Origin: Ostreococcus lucimarinus CCE9901
Lineage: Eukaryota > Chlorophyta > Mamiellophyceae > Mamiellales > Bathycoccaceae
Direction: 5' to 3'
Assembly (NCBI RefSeq): GCF_000092065.1
Contig: NC_009355.1
Location: 682,001-746,000 of the forward strand
Length of the DNA stretch: 64,000 nucleotides
The position numbers and the translations under genes were made by a program. Below are positions 9,795-20,974 of the stretch, piece by piece (the stretch's first letter is position 1; each line of letters opens with the position of its first letter). A model generated the notes under the pieces. The model ran no database searches and was not told the origin of the DNA. It worked only from the letters and a program-made list of their open reading frames with translations.

Positions 9795-10694
9795 CTACAG
9801 AGCGCTCATACCGAAACGCTCGCGCAAATATTCGGCGACGACGAACGTCACCACTGTTTGCGGTCCGAGTCGCATGTAATTCGCGCTGAAGCCCCTAAAT
9901 AATCCAAACGGGCCGTACCGAGCGAGAACGTCGACGAGCGTGCCTCTGACCGTCGGCGCGTTCGCGCCGCCGCTTGCCGCAGCGTTCGCGACGTACAGCC
10001 GCGTCTTCAGCATATCCACTGGATTCGTCGTCGCCGTCGTCACCACCCCCGTCAACATCGCCACCGCGAAGTGCAATCGCCACTTCGCGCCGTCGGCGTC
10101 GACGAGCCCGAGGTCGACGACGCGACGTTTCACCTCCCCGTACGTCGCCACCTGCGTCGCCGTGAGCACCGCGGACCTCATCATCGCCAACCCGCTCCCG
10201 CGCCAAAGCCCACCCACGCCGCCCTCGCGCACGACCGCTCGCAAGTGTCCCACCAACGTCGTCGACGCCCCCGCCTCGGTCTGCATGCGCGTCTTGAGCA
10301 ATTCCGTTGGATTCAGCGCCGCCGCCGCGAACGCTCCGCTCGCCGCCCCCGCGAGCAGTCTCGTCGCCACCCTCGGCGCGCCCTCGCGCTCGCGCTCCAC
10401 CGCGGGCGCCACCACTCGCAGCATCGGATCGTACAGCCCCAATCGGCACCCCCCGTACAGCGCCGCGCGCGTCAGCGCCGGCGAAATCCCTCGCCAAAAC
10501 GTCCCCAGTCCCTCCCTTCGCCCGACGTCGAGCGCCGTCCCCACGAGCGCGCCCGCGCGCCTTCGCGCGCTCGTCTGCATGCGCACCTTGATCACGTCCA
10601 GCGGGTTCGTCACCGTCGTCGCGCACATCACCGCGACGCCGCTGACGGCGACGTTCGCGGCGACGCCCGGCTCGACGCCATCGCGAGGCCGCAT
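9795..10694 (-). CDS. Mitochondrial carrier family protein (DIC/UCP-like)
   Basis: 299 residues, the usual length of a mitochondrial carrier. Three repeats carry the Px[DE]xx[KR] signatures: NPLDVIKVRMQ, NPTELLKTRMQ and NPVDMLKTRLY. The second helix-loop elements include GLGTFWRGISPAL and GLWRGSGLAMMRS. It should sit in the mitochondrial inner membrane as a six-helix exchanger. The first two repeats resemble the dicarboxylate/oxoglutarate/uncoupling-protein branch, but the transported metabolite cannot be read from this. I chose ATG 10694 over 10730, which would overlap the start of the divergent GCNA gene. The two start codons are then 34 bases apart. Confidence 0.9.
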   Translation of the reverse strand: MRPRDGVEPGVAANVAVSGVAVMCATTVTNPLDVIKVRMQTSARRRAGALVGTALDVGRREGLGTFWRGISPALTRAALYGGCRLGLYDPMLRVVAPAVEREREGAPRVATRLLAGAASGAFAAAALNPTELLKTRMQTEAGASTTLVGHLRAVVREGGVGGLWRGSGLAMMRSAVLTATQVATYGEVKRRVVDLGLVDADGAKWRLHFAVAMLTGVVTTATTNPVDMLKTRLYVANAAASGGANAPTVRGTLVDVLARYGPFGLFRGFSANYMRLGPQTVVTFVVAEYLRERFGMSAL

Positions 10695-10728
10695 TGTGAC
10701 GCGTCGCGTCGCGCCGCCGCGCGCCGCC

Positions 10729-13353
10729 ATGTCGGACCTGTTCGCCAGGCTCAGCGCGCAGAAACCGCGCGAGCGCGCGCGTCGCGCGTCCGGCGCGCTC
10801 TCGCGATCGACGCGCGAAGCGGCGCGCGACGGCGGCGACGCGACGGTTGATGTCGAAGCGACGCCGTCGGCGTCGACGCGAAAGCGCGCGCTCGGACCGT
10901 CGGTGTCCATCGTCGGCGACGCGCCGTCGGACGAGGTGGTGTCGAAAGCGGTGCCGGTGCCGCGAACGGCGTCGACGGGGCGACCGCCGCTGCGAGCGGT
11001 GGGCGTGAACGGACGGACGAGCGCGGGGACGACGCGCGAGGGGAACAAACGCGGCGACGCGAGGAGCGAGAGCGAGAGCGACGGGGAGACGAGCGGTGAT
11101 TTGATGTTCGACGCGGAGAGAAGCCGAACGTCGTCGATGTCCGCGGGATCGACGCGCGAGGAGGAGGATCGAGCGACGGAACCGCTGCCGAGGAAGACGA
11201 ACGCGAGGCGGACGACGCGAACGCCGGTGACGACGGCGCGGTTCGACGAACAGTTGAAGCTCGCGGAGGCGACGAAACGGTGCCTGAGGGAGACGATGGT
11301 TTCTATTCGTGCGAATGGTCTCGATCCAGCGCGCGTGTTCGCGTCGTTGGCGAAACAGACGCCGGGAGGTGGTGGTTCGTTCGAGGCGTTGGCGCGCGCC
11401 ATCGACGCGCTGTCGCCGACAAAGCCGACGAAGGGGAAGCGCTTGAGCTTTTCTACGGCGGAGACGCAGACGCCGGTGACAGTGATGCGAGACGCGGCCT
11501 GTGATGTGAGCGAAGATGCCAGTTTTGATTCGGCGGGCGAAAGTTTCGAGGCGACGGCGGAAGAAGAGGAAGTTGTCGAAGAGGAAGGGACTTTTCCGAC
11601 GTGCGATTGCGGCGCGGCGGACTGTACTTTGGTGAAAATGCACGCGCGCGGCGGGCCTTTCGCGCTCTTAGATCACACTCGAACGGTTTCGTCGATCGAG
11701 TCCGAATCCATCGCGGAGACGGATGACGAAAACGACGCCGACGACGAATCGGTGGCTGGAACGGAGGTCGACGACTTGGACGATTTAGACGACGCCATGG
11801 ACGCGCTCGATTTGAACACTCGAAAGGATGACCTCGACGAAGATCAGACGGCTTTGACTGAGTCAGAAGTCGTTGAAGATGAAACGATCGAACCCATCGT
11901 GAAGTTCGGGACGCATATACGATTCGACGATTCGATCGTCGTCGATTCACCTCAAGTTGCCGGTGGTCGCGACGAAGTTGAAGCTTTGAAAGGTGAGCCG
12001 GAGTTGCCTACCGCGAAGATCGAAAATCACGTTCGATTCGAAGATTCAACTGCTTCAGATTCACCTGCCGTCGCTAGCGTTCGTCGTCCACGAGCGCGCG
12101 AGAGACGGCGCAAGGTTATTCTTGACAGCGACGCCGAGGACGAGAGCGAGTCGGACGAAGTCACGCTCAACGACGACGACAATGATGACGATGAAGCATC
12201 GGAAGAAGATCAGGACGCACCCGTGGTGAATACGCGACCACGCCGCATCGCAGCGCGGAAGCCACTCGTGCCTCGCAACGCTTTCGTGGACGATGATTTA
12301 TCCGGAAGTGAAGATTTTGATGACATCGATGACGAACTTCACTCTAGCGACGATGATTTCATCGACGACGACGACGACTCGTACGCGGATGATGATGCGG
12401 TGGAATACGACAGTGACGAAGAAAACGTGACACCAGTGCCGCGAAAGCCATCAAGTAAGATTGACGTGGCTAAGGAAATGAACGATAAGCTCGTCATCGA
12501 CGAGTACAGCCCGTCGAATCTGCACACGCCGACGCCACCAAAGGAGCTCTCGCCGACGTCTGCAGTGAAAGCGTTCAGACCACCACCTTCGCACAGTAAG
12601 GCTCTTCAGTCTGCGATTAAGAGCGTGACCAAGAATGGTGTTCAAAAGTTGAACTTTAATCGAGACAAGGACGCCATCACCGCTGCGCTATTCGCAGAGT
12701 TCAACGAAAAGGTGTTCGATGCCGAGCTTCCGTCGGACTTTGAAGTGACGTGGAACAAGAAGCTGCTGACCACGGCGGGCCTGACACATTACAAACGTTC
12801 AACGAAATCTGGTGAGACAACGTACAGCGCGCGCATCGAACTATCCAACAAGGTGCTGGACACAGTTGAAAAACTCGAATCCACGTTGCTCCACGAGATG
12901 TGTCACGCCTCCGCTTGGCTCGTCGACAAGACCGCGAAACCACCTCACGGGCCGGTGTTTAAGAAGTGGGCTAGTCAAGCGATGAAAGTTTATCCCGAGA
13001 CGAACGTCAGTACGTGCCACGCGTACACGATCCATCAGCCGTACAAATGGCGTTGCACCAGAGACTGGTGTCAACAAGAGTACGGCCGTCACAGCAAGTC
13101 AATCGATATCACGAAAAAGGCGTGTGGTGCGTGCGGGGGGAAGTTGGAGTACCTTGGCAAGTTCAAGAAGAATGGGGACGAAGTAGCCGCTCGAGCACCG
13201 ACGGCTTTTTCGTTGTTCGTGAAGGAGCACTTCAAATCCACCAAGAACGCTCTCGGCGCTTCGACTCCGCACAAAGACGTCATGAAACATTTATCACAGC
13301 GATGGAAAAATGAAACGGGCAAAGACGAAGTGATTGAACTCACCGACGAATGA
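10729..13353 (+). CDS. GCNA: GCNA-like acidic protein: SprT metalloprotease plus HMG box
   Basis: 874 residues with the layout of GCNA (germ cell nuclear acidic protein), a guardian against DNA-protein crosslinks. The N-terminal about 650 residues are disordered and increasingly acidic, with long Asp/Glu runs and SUMO-interaction-like patches (KVILDSDAEDE; a final EVIELTDE). Two copies of a 19-residue motif (IVKFGTHIRFDDS and TAKIENHVRFEDS) lie near residues 393 and 427. The SprT-like domain begins near 650 and holds the zinc protease motif HEMCH at 722-726. A zinc-ribbon (CTRDWCQQ..CGACGG) and a C-terminal HMG-box-like segment (PTAFSLFVKEHFK) follow. A nuclear role in crosslink repair is inferred from the family. 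Confidence 0.87.
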   Translation: MSDLFARLSAQKPRERARRASGALSRSTREAARDGGDATVDVEATPSASTRKRALGPSVSIVGDAPSDEVVSKAVPVPRTASTGRPPLRAVGVNGRTSAGTTREGNKRGDARSESESDGETSGDLMFDAERSRTSSMSAGSTREEEDRATEPLPRKTNARRTTRTPVTTARFDEQLKLAEATKRCLRETMVSIRANGLDPARVFASLAKQTPGGGGSFEALARAIDALSPTKPTKGKRLSFSTAETQTPVTVMRDAACDVSEDASFDSAGESFEATAEEEEVVEEEGTFPTCDCGAADCTLVKMHARGGPFALLDHTRTVSSIESESIAETDDENDADDESVAGTEVDDLDDLDDAMDALDLNTRKDDLDEDQTALTESEVVEDETIEPIVKFGTHIRFDDSIVVDSPQVAGGRDEVEALKGEPELPTAKIENHVRFEDSTASDSPAVASVRRPRARERRRKVILDSDAEDESESDEVTLNDDDNDDDEASEEDQDAPVVNTRPRRIAARKPLVPRNAFVDDDLSGSEDFDDIDDELHSSDDDFIDDDDDSYADDDAVEYDSDEENVTPVPRKPSSKIDVAKEMNDKLVIDEYSPSNLHTPTPPKELSPTSAVKAFRPPPSHSKALQSAIKSVTKNGVQKLNFNRDKDAITAALFAEFNEKVFDAELPSDFEVTWNKKLLTTAGLTHYKRSTKSGETTYSARIELSNKVLDTVEKLESTLLHEMCHASAWLVDKTAKPPHGPVFKKWASQAMKVYPETNVSTCHAYTIHQPYKWRCTRDWCQQEYGRHSKSIDITKKACGACGGKLEYLGKFKKNGDEVAARAPTAFSLFVKEHFKSTKNALGASTPHKDVMKHLSQRWKNETGKDEVIELTDE

Positions 13354-13597
13354 TGACATGATGACTCAGAAATTCGCTCGCGAGCACAGAGCGCGCGACA
13401 GGTGTCCGTTCGTTGTAGAACACGAGCGTAGAGGGTCGGCGCGGAATGATAGCGTGAATAGCATTCGATAAACATTGAAACAAAGATTGATAATCAAGCA
13501 TCCAGGTCCTCGTAACACGTAAGGTACCACATCGGAGCATCGGATGCAACATGAATGAATGGCGTCTAGTGGAGCGCTCTAATAAAAGAATCTATGA

Positions 13598-14191
13598 TCA
13601 CATCGCCGGAACTTGGAAGTCTGACGCGTTCGGCGGCACGGCGCGACGAGTGACGGTTTGGATAACTTGACGAAGCATTTGGTTCTCTCTTTCCAGAGTC
13701 GTCACGCGGTTTTCCAACTCGTGCAATCGGTTCGCCTTTTGCGCCTCCGTTTGTTCCAAAGACGCGAGATACGCCTTTTTCCGTTCTCGCGCTTGCTGCG
13801 CCGACACGCGGTTTCGCAACAAACGCTTGAGCCGTTTTCTCTCCTTCTCATCCGTGATCGTGTTCAATCGTTCCTCGTCCGCCTTCACGCTCAGCGCCGT
13901 GTTCCCGTGCGGAATGTGCATCGAGTTTCGTCCGACGTACCCCATCCCGAACCCACCCTGATTCGCCGCCGCCCGTCCCCCTCGCGCCGTCGGCTTGCTC
14001 ACCGCCCCGCTCGGCGGCGTCCCGCTCCCTCGCGCCCCCGCCCCCGCGCGCTTCGCCCGTCCGCTCCCGCCGCTCCCCGCCGTCATTCCGGTCGACGTGC
14101 TCGCGCTCGACGTCTGATTCACCGCCTGAAACGTCTGAAACGTCGACGTGAACGCGCTCCGCTCCGTGCTTCGCGCGCCCACCAGTGGCAT
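13598..14191 (-). CDS. HY5: HY5-like bZIP transcription factor
   Basis: 197 residues. The basic region and zipper occupy about residues 115-190. The stretch [20 protein letters not shown] followed by KAYLASLEQ is the hallmark of the HY5/HYH group of plant light-signalling bZIPs. A leucine heptad pattern continues through [19 protein letters not shown]. The N-terminal half is Gly/Ser/Thr-rich and disordered. I do not see the acidic VPE-type COP1-interaction motif of land-plant HY5, so control by COP1 is doubtful. The protein should bind ACGT-core elements as a dimer. Confidence 0.88.
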   Translation of the reverse strand: MPLVGARSTERSAFTSTFQTFQAVNQTSSASTSTGMTAGSGGSGRAKRAGAGARGSGTPPSGAVSKPTARGGRAAANQGGFGMGYVGRNSMHIPHGNTALSVKADEERLNTITDEKERKRLKRLLRNRVSAQQARERKKAYLASLEQTEAQKANRLHELENRVTTLERENQMLRQVIQTVTRRAVPPNASDFQVPAM

Positions 14192-14594
14192 TTACGTGCG
14201 CGTCCCGCGCGCGTCGTCGCGTCGTCGTCGCGTCCGCCGTCGCGCGTCCGTCTTTGCGCGCGTCGAGGCGAGCGCGCGTTCGCGTCTTTGCGCGCGTCGA
14301 GGCGCGCGTGCGGGCGCGCGTCGGTCGGCGCCGCGCGTCGTCGTGTGCGCGCGTCGCGCCGAGGGCGTGACGTCATCGCGCGTCGACGTCGCGAGATCGA
14401 GATCGAGATCGCGACCGGGATGGGAGACGGGACACCTCCGGGGTCCGCGAAACAGTGTTTAGATTACAGGCTATGAAGGACGCGACGCGCGCGAACGAGC
14501 GAGGACGCGCCGGAGACGCGATGGTCGGCGGGTCCTCGCGCGCGCGCGCGCGAGGACGTCGAGGGCGGGAACTAGAGTGGGACGCGCGAGACGC
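14192..14594. promoter_or_regulatory. Intergenic region upstream of HY5-like gene
   Basis: About 400 bases between the HY5-like start and the histone stop codon, both genes on the minus strand, so it should hold the HY5 promoter and 5' leader. It is CpG-rich. A short tandem and near-palindrome of GAGATC units lies around 14390-14415. An AT-richer patch occurs at 14450-14477. No gene is supported here. Confidence 0.4.
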
Positions 14595-15174
14595 CTAGTA
14601 GGCGGCGACGCCGTAGATTGGGCCTCGAATGCGTCGAGCGAGCTGCAAATCCTTGGGCATGATGGTCACGCGCTTGGCGTGAATCGCGCAAAGGTTGCAG
14701 TCCTCGAAAAGATGCACCAAAAAGTCCTCCGTGGCCTCCTGTAACGCTAACAAACTCTCCGCCGTGTAACGCAACGGTTCGGGCGAGAGCTCGTTTGAAA
14801 TCTCTCGAACCTGCGAGTCGAGGGGAAAGCGAGGTTCGTCAGTGTCTGAGAGCGCGTCGGTCGAGCGCGGCGAGACGACGTTCGAATCGTTTACACCGTC
14901 TCGCGCGATGAAACGCACCAATCGCGCGAACGGCATCTTCCGAATCAACAAATCCGTCGTCTTCTGAAACCTCCTAATCTCCTTTAGCGCCAACGTCCCC
15001 GGGCGATAACGCCGCTTCTTCTTGTCTAACTCTGCGCGCGAGGGAAAACGCGCATCACGCACCGCAGTCAGTCTTACGAACACTTCGCGCGCGCGCGCGC
15101 GCCGTCGGGACGCGCCGCGCGCGGCGACGAGGCGAACGAGCGCCGTCGCGGACCCTTCGGACTCCAACAGCCAT
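14595..15174 (-). CDS. Histone H3 variant, CENH3/CENP-A type
   Basis: The histone fold is clear: [59 protein letters not shown]. The longer loop before helix 1 ([14 protein letters not shown]) and FLVHLFED favour the centromeric class over canonical H3. The frame is open through an intron at 14811-14918 (108 bases, donor GTGCGT, CTGAC branch, acceptor CAG). Removing it joins FARL to VREISNEL as in all H3 proteins. The tail exon is less sure: ATG 15174, donor at 15077 and acceptor CAG at 15032-15034 give a basic Arg-rich tail and a 141-residue protein in phase, but that intron is only 46 bases. It would mark centromeric nucleosomes. Confidence 0.75.
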
Positions 15175-15627
15175 TGAAATTTCAAAAATCTCAATTCATC
15201 CTTTCCCACGCGTGCGCCTTCTCAACGCCCCCACGCGCGCGCGCGTCGACCCCGAACGTCACATACCTTGTCGCTCCGCGCCATCCGCGCCCGATAATCG
15301 CCGCTGCGGCGCCTGCGTCGCGCAAAGTCACATAAATCGTCAGCGCGTTTCAAGTTTGAAAATCGCATTCGCCACCGCGCCTCGCCGCGCCCCTCTCCGC
15401 GCGTCCGCGTCGCCGCGCACCGCCGCGGAGGTTTCAAGCGTCACCCGCGCGCCTTCGCTCGCGTCGCTCGCGCACCTTGAACCGTTTCCCGTGGAGTCGT
15501 CGCGCCATATCGGCGCGAGTCGTCGAGTGCGGCGCCGCAGACGCGCGCGCGCGACGCCTCGATCGCGCCGCACGCCCCGCACGCGCGCGAGAATCGGTGA
15601 ACGGGACGAAGGAAGACATCGCGCGCC
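15175..15627. promoter_or_regulatory. Divergent intergenic region, histone variant / PRP38
   Basis: About 450 bases between two divergent genes, expected to contain both promoters. There is a moderately AT-rich stretch at 15323-15365. The rest is CpG-rich with no convincing coding signal or known motif. A short unannotated 5' exon of the histone gene could lie here if the tail exon model is wrong. Confidence 0.35.
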
Positions 15628-16855
15628 ATGGCGAACGCCACGGATCCGCTGGCGAAGACCGTGCGCGGGATGGACCCGCAGGTGCGTCGCGCGCGGCGGC
15701 GCGGATTCGCTCGAAACGACGCGCGAAACGCGCGAAACGCGCGTTCGCGAGGCGACCAGAGACGCGAGACTGACGATGCGATTCGCGCGCTCGTTTTCGT
15801 CGACGCAGAATATCATGGAGCGCATCACGCGCGATAAGGTGTACGCGATGACGTACTGGAAGGAGAAGTGTTTCGCGGTGAGCGCCGAGGCGCTCGTGGA
15901 CTTGGCGGTGGATTTACGCGCGGTGGGGGGAATATACGGCGGGAACAATCGAGCGACGGAGTTTCTGTGTCTCACGCTGAAGCTGTTGCAGATTCAGCCC
16001 GAAAAAGAGATCATATTGGAGTTCATAAAGAACGAAGACCACAAGTACGTGCGGTTGCTCGGGGCGTTTTATCTGCGCTTGGTCGGAAAGCCGACGGATG
16101 TATACCAGTATCTCGAGCCTTTATTGAACGATTACAGGAAGGTTCGGTATCGCAGCCGAGATGGCAAGTACGTGCTGACGCACGTGGACGAGTTTGTGAA
16201 CAACTTGTTGACGAAAGATATGTTTTGCGACGTCGCGTTGCCGCGGGTGCCGCATCGACAGGCGCTCGAAGCCGCGGGATCGCTCGAACCGCGCGTGAGC
16301 GCGTTAGAAACCGACGTGAAAGATTTAGAAGAGCAGTTGGAGAATGCGGTGGAGGAGGCGATCGGGCGCGAGATGCGGATGGACGTCGACGGGGACGACG
16401 ACGAGTTGGACACGACGGCGACACGAGACGCCGCCGGTAAGCGCCCACGTGAGGAGGATGAAGAGGGCGAGCTAGCGAACGCCTCCACGCCAGCGGCCAA
16501 AGTGAACCGGCGGCAACCAGTCGATCTTCACGATGAAGGAAACGCGCGCCATCGTTCGAGGTCGCCGCAGCGTCGCGGCGGCGGTGGCGACTACGGCGAG
16601 CGTCGCGGCGGCGGCGTGAGAGGGTTGTCGCGAGATCGCGGCGGAAATCGCGGTGATCGCGGCGAACATGCGCGCCCAGGCGATCATCGCGCTGATTACT
16701 TTCGCGAGTCTGAAAAAAAGGAAAAGAAAGAGAAGAAAGAGAAGAAGGAAAAGAAGGAAAAGAAGGAAAAGAAACCCGCCGCCGAGGTCGACCCAGAAAT
16801 CGCGGAGGCGAACGCCATTCGCGCCAAGCTCGGGTTAAAGCCCGTGCGAGGTTGA
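15628..16855 (+). CDS. PRP38: Pre-mRNA-splicing factor PRP38
   Basis: Spliceosomal B-complex protein needed for activation of the tri-snRNP. Exon 1 (15628-15681) encodes MANATDPLAKTVRGMDPQ, the typical PRP38A start. A 127-base intron (15682-15808, donor GTGCGT, branch in GACTGAC, acceptor CAG) follows codon 18 in phase 0. Exon 2 continues NIMERITRDKVYAMTYWKEK and the full PRP38 fold to about residue 190. A coiled coil, an Arg/Gly/Asp-rich RS-like region (HRSRSPQRRGGGG) and a striking Lys/Glu run encoded at 16712-16775 follow. Total about 366 residues. The C-terminal low-complexity tail is common in algal and animal PRP38A. Confidence 0.93.
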
Positions 16856-17083
16856 AAAACGTGCCAGCGTAGAGCAATAGCCGAGCAGACGTAGCGCGCG
16901 AGTTGTAATGATGTAAATCAGACCGATTCATTTTTATTTAAAAGCGTCAAAATTGTCCCGCGACGTCGGGCTTGCGCTCGCTTCGTCCGGTCTCCGCCTT
17001 CGCGAAGACGCCGGCGAAATGAGCAATATAGTGGTAGAGTGCGATGAAAATAGTATAATTCAAGTTTCGTTACGTTGTCCGTC

Positions 17084-18089
<1,006 letters not shown>

Positions 18090-18725
18090 ATGACGACGAC
18101 GGCGGCGATGCCGACGGCGGCGACGGCGATGAAGGCGCGCGCGTGCGGCTCGCGACGGGCGATCGCGGGTAAGGGCGTCGTCGCGACGACGCGGATCGCG
18201 ACGCCGGCGCGCCGTGGGGGGGTGGCGACGTACGCGGGCAAGGGTAAAGCGGGCGGACGACGCGGAGGGCCGGCGTCGCAGATGCAGCAGCAGGTGGAGC
18301 AGTTCATGCCGCCGATCGATCCGGATAACGAACAATTCGTGATCCACGTGCGCTCGAAGCGAGGGATTAAGGCTTGGTACCCTTTGAACGTGGTCACGGG
18401 CGGGAGCGCGGCGAACACGTTGGTGAAGGGGTTGGACAACGACATGTCCAAGGAGATGGCGCAGAAGTCGCTCTCGCAAAACATCGGCAAGGCCATCTAT
18501 AAGGATATGGCGGCGATCGATAAGGTTGCGCGATCGATGCCGATGTTGAAGCAAGCGAAGGAGATCGAATACGGTTTCAGCGTGCTCGACAAGGAGAACC
18601 CGCGGTCGATGTTCAGCCCGGCGAACGACAAGGTCTGGCTCATCCCGAGCGAAGAGGAGTGCGAGACGCCGGCTGACAAGTTCCAAGAAATGGGCGACAA
18701 CATGAAGAAGATGTTCGGTCAATAG
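18090..18725 (+). CDS. HHL1-like chloroplast protein
   Basis: 211 residues. The first about 50 are Ala/Thr/Arg-rich with few acidic residues, as in a plastid transit peptide. The mature part begins near AGKGKAGGRRGG and continues with FVIHVRSKRGIKAWYPLNVVTGG, then an even helical region ending in GDNMKKMFGQ. This arrangement resembles HHL1 (hypersensitive to high light 1), a thylakoid-associated protein that with LQY1 helps repair photosystem II under high light. The match is in the central domain. I see no transmembrane helix. Function is by similarity. Confidence 0.72.
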   Translation: MTTTAAMPTAATAMKARACGSRRAIAGKGVVATTRIATPARRGGVATYAGKGKAGGRRGGPASQMQQQVEQFMPPIDPDNEQFVIHVRSKRGIKAWYPLNVVTGGSAANTLVKGLDNDMSKEMAQKSLSQNIGKAIYKDMAAIDKVARSMPMLKQAKEIEYGFSVLDKENPRSMFSPANDKVWLIPSEEECETPADKFQEMGDNMKKMFGQ

Positions 18726-18797
18726 ATGCCTCAAATTTGTTCATTCATACACACACAATCAATATCATATCATACGTTACGACACATTTCGTCGCGC

Positions 18798-20792
18798 TCA
18801 CGCGGCGCCCGCGTTGAACTCAAAACGAGGTCCGGGGACGAGCGTAATCTCGCCGAACGGTTCGCTTGCGTCTTGATACGCGGTGAGGTAGTCGGCAGCG
18901 ACGAGAACGAGGGTTTGGTAGAATAATCGCGCAGCTTTTGCCCGAGACAAGTGGTTGCGAACGCACAGATCCGTCACGCTCACGCTCTCCATTTCCGTAT
19001 CCGGTTTCTCAGCGGTGAAGACGGCGCGCGAGAGGAACTGCAACAGATTCAGGGACGCTTTGCCGATTTCGCGTGGCGTCGCGTGCGCGAACGTACCTTG
19101 GTCGTCCGTTTCGAGAAGTGAGGGCTGTTGAGACGGCGTCGTGGTCGTCGTTCGGCGGCGGTGCGATCCAGCTCGTGGTTGTTCGCCGAAATCGATTTCG
19201 CTTCCGAGGATGTGGTCGTAGTTATCCGGAATGGCGAGATCTTCATCGGGGTCTTCGGGAATGAACATGTCAGCAAGTTTCGAACCACTGTCCAAACCCA
19301 AACCAGAGCTGCGCCCTGACTTGTGAAAAGTGGAGGGAGTGATTTTTTCGCGGTTGAAAAATCCAGTCGTAAATCCAGAGCCGGGCGTGGACTTTTTTGC
19401 AGAAAGCACGGCGCGCATCTTTTCTGTCGACCGCACGTTTCCGTGTTCGTCATACATCACATCATGATAGTGATCACGTTCTTCATCACTTTCATACATG
19501 ACTGGTTCTTCACCGATGAATTGCTCAAACGCGAATCGCGCGTTCGGGTTGACGACGAAGAGTTCGAGCGCCGATCGCGCGCAGATCGAAGGATTCACCT
19601 TGAACGCTTCAGAGTGGAAGAAGAAGTCACGCTCTGCTTCTTTGCCTTCGATGACCGCCTCAGCAGTGTCCTCGTCTGGGCGTTGCTGAACGATGTCCCG
19701 CGTGCTGGAGAGCCACGCACGAAAGACATCCGACCCAAGATGAGTCTGGTTATCAAACACGAACACGCGAGTGCGAGCCATCGCGGCCGTACGACGTTTC
19801 TTCGCCTTGGGTTCAGGAAGCGCCATCATTCGCTCAGCTTCGGCTTCGCGCTCGCGCATGCGCTTCAACTGAGTTCCGATGGGTTCTTGTTCAAGTGGTT
19901 CCTCATCCTCCACGGCGAGCGGGAGCGCTTCTTCGAGCGTATCGTCGGCGCGCGCAATTTGATAGTCCATGTATTCTTCATCTTCTTCCTGTATGCTGAT
20001 CCGTCGACCATCGTCGCCGCGCATCGCAAACTCGTACTCGTATTGCTCGTCCATGCGCGCTTGATCTTCGTCCACGGGCATTTGTAACTCGAGAAGGTTG
20101 ATTCTGTCGTCGTCTCGCACGGTGAAGCGATCGCCCGCCGCGCCGCCCGCCACGTCGAACGCGTCCTCCAATTGCTCGCTCGCGACCATGTGAAACGCCT
20201 GCGAGTCGTACGCCTGCGACACATGCATGTGCTCAAATTCAGGTCGCGCCAATATATCACCATCGTACGCCATCGTCATGGTCGCGCGCGCGTCTCTTCC
20301 TCCCTCTGGTTTCTCGGGAAGAAGATTACGATCCTGGCGTTGCGCCCGCGACAACGCATTCAATCGCGACAACGTCTTCATGCAATCTTCATACAAGAAT
20401 CGCACCTTGCGCGCATACACCGCAACAACCCCTCGCATGAGCAACGCGGCCAATCGCAGCGCCTACGAACCGAACGTCTCGCCGCGCGCGCGCCGCGCGC
20501 GGGGGAACCGCCGTCGGTCAGTCTCGGACGCGAGAAACCGCGCTTCACTAAACCTACCAACGGCGTCGGCGGATTGATGATCGTCTCGCACGAATCGCGA
20601 ATAGAGATCGTGTTCGTCTTATTCCTCGTCATTCTGTCCGCCTTCTCCGGCTGATTCGCCAAAATCTGCGCGCGCGCCACCGCGTCGTCGTCAGTCTGCG
20701 CGCTCGCGCGCGCGCCGACGTTTAAACTTTGGACGCACCCAAATCTGCCCCATCGCGCCTTTCGCGCACAGGAGCTCGCTGGAGTAGAACAT
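18798..20792 (-). CDS. RAD21: Cohesin kleisin subunit RAD21/SCC1 (REC8-like possible)
   Basis: Three-exon model of 608 residues. Exon 1 (20739-20792) encodes MFYSSELLCAKGAMGQIW, the exact start style of kleisins. Exon 2 (20558-20665) encodes ILANQPEKADRMTR through INPPTPL. Exon 3 (18798-20462) continues ALRLAALLMRGVVAVYARKV, the SMC3-binding helices. Introns are 73 and 95 bases, each with a CTGAC branch. The middle is acidic and disordered, and the end (about residues 525-590) is the winged-helix SMC1-binding domain. The protein closes the cohesin ring. Mitotic RAD21 versus meiotic REC8 cannot be decided by eye. Confidence 0.88.
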
Positions 20793-20974
20793 TATGCGCT
20801 ACGCGTTCGATCTCGCGTCGTCTCGCGTCGTCGCGCGCGTCGCGCGATCGACCGTCGTCGTTTGAAGTTTCGCCGCCTCGACCGTCTCGGAGGCGCTGAT
20901 CTGTGAGACAGCGCACAACACGGATTTCGAGCGTCGCGCGCGGCGCGCGAGCGCCGCCGCACAGCGCGACGACG

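Noticed and set aside
9895-11643. Long minus-strand open frame antisense to the carrier and GCNA genes
   Set aside because: It is Arg/Ala/Gly-rich with no recognisable domain and shadows two well-supported genes; stop codons are rare by chance in this CpG-rich DNA.
16712-16775. Purine-rich tandem repeat as a mobile or regulatory element
   Set aside because: It lies in frame within PRP38 and encodes the Lys/Glu tail common in this family.
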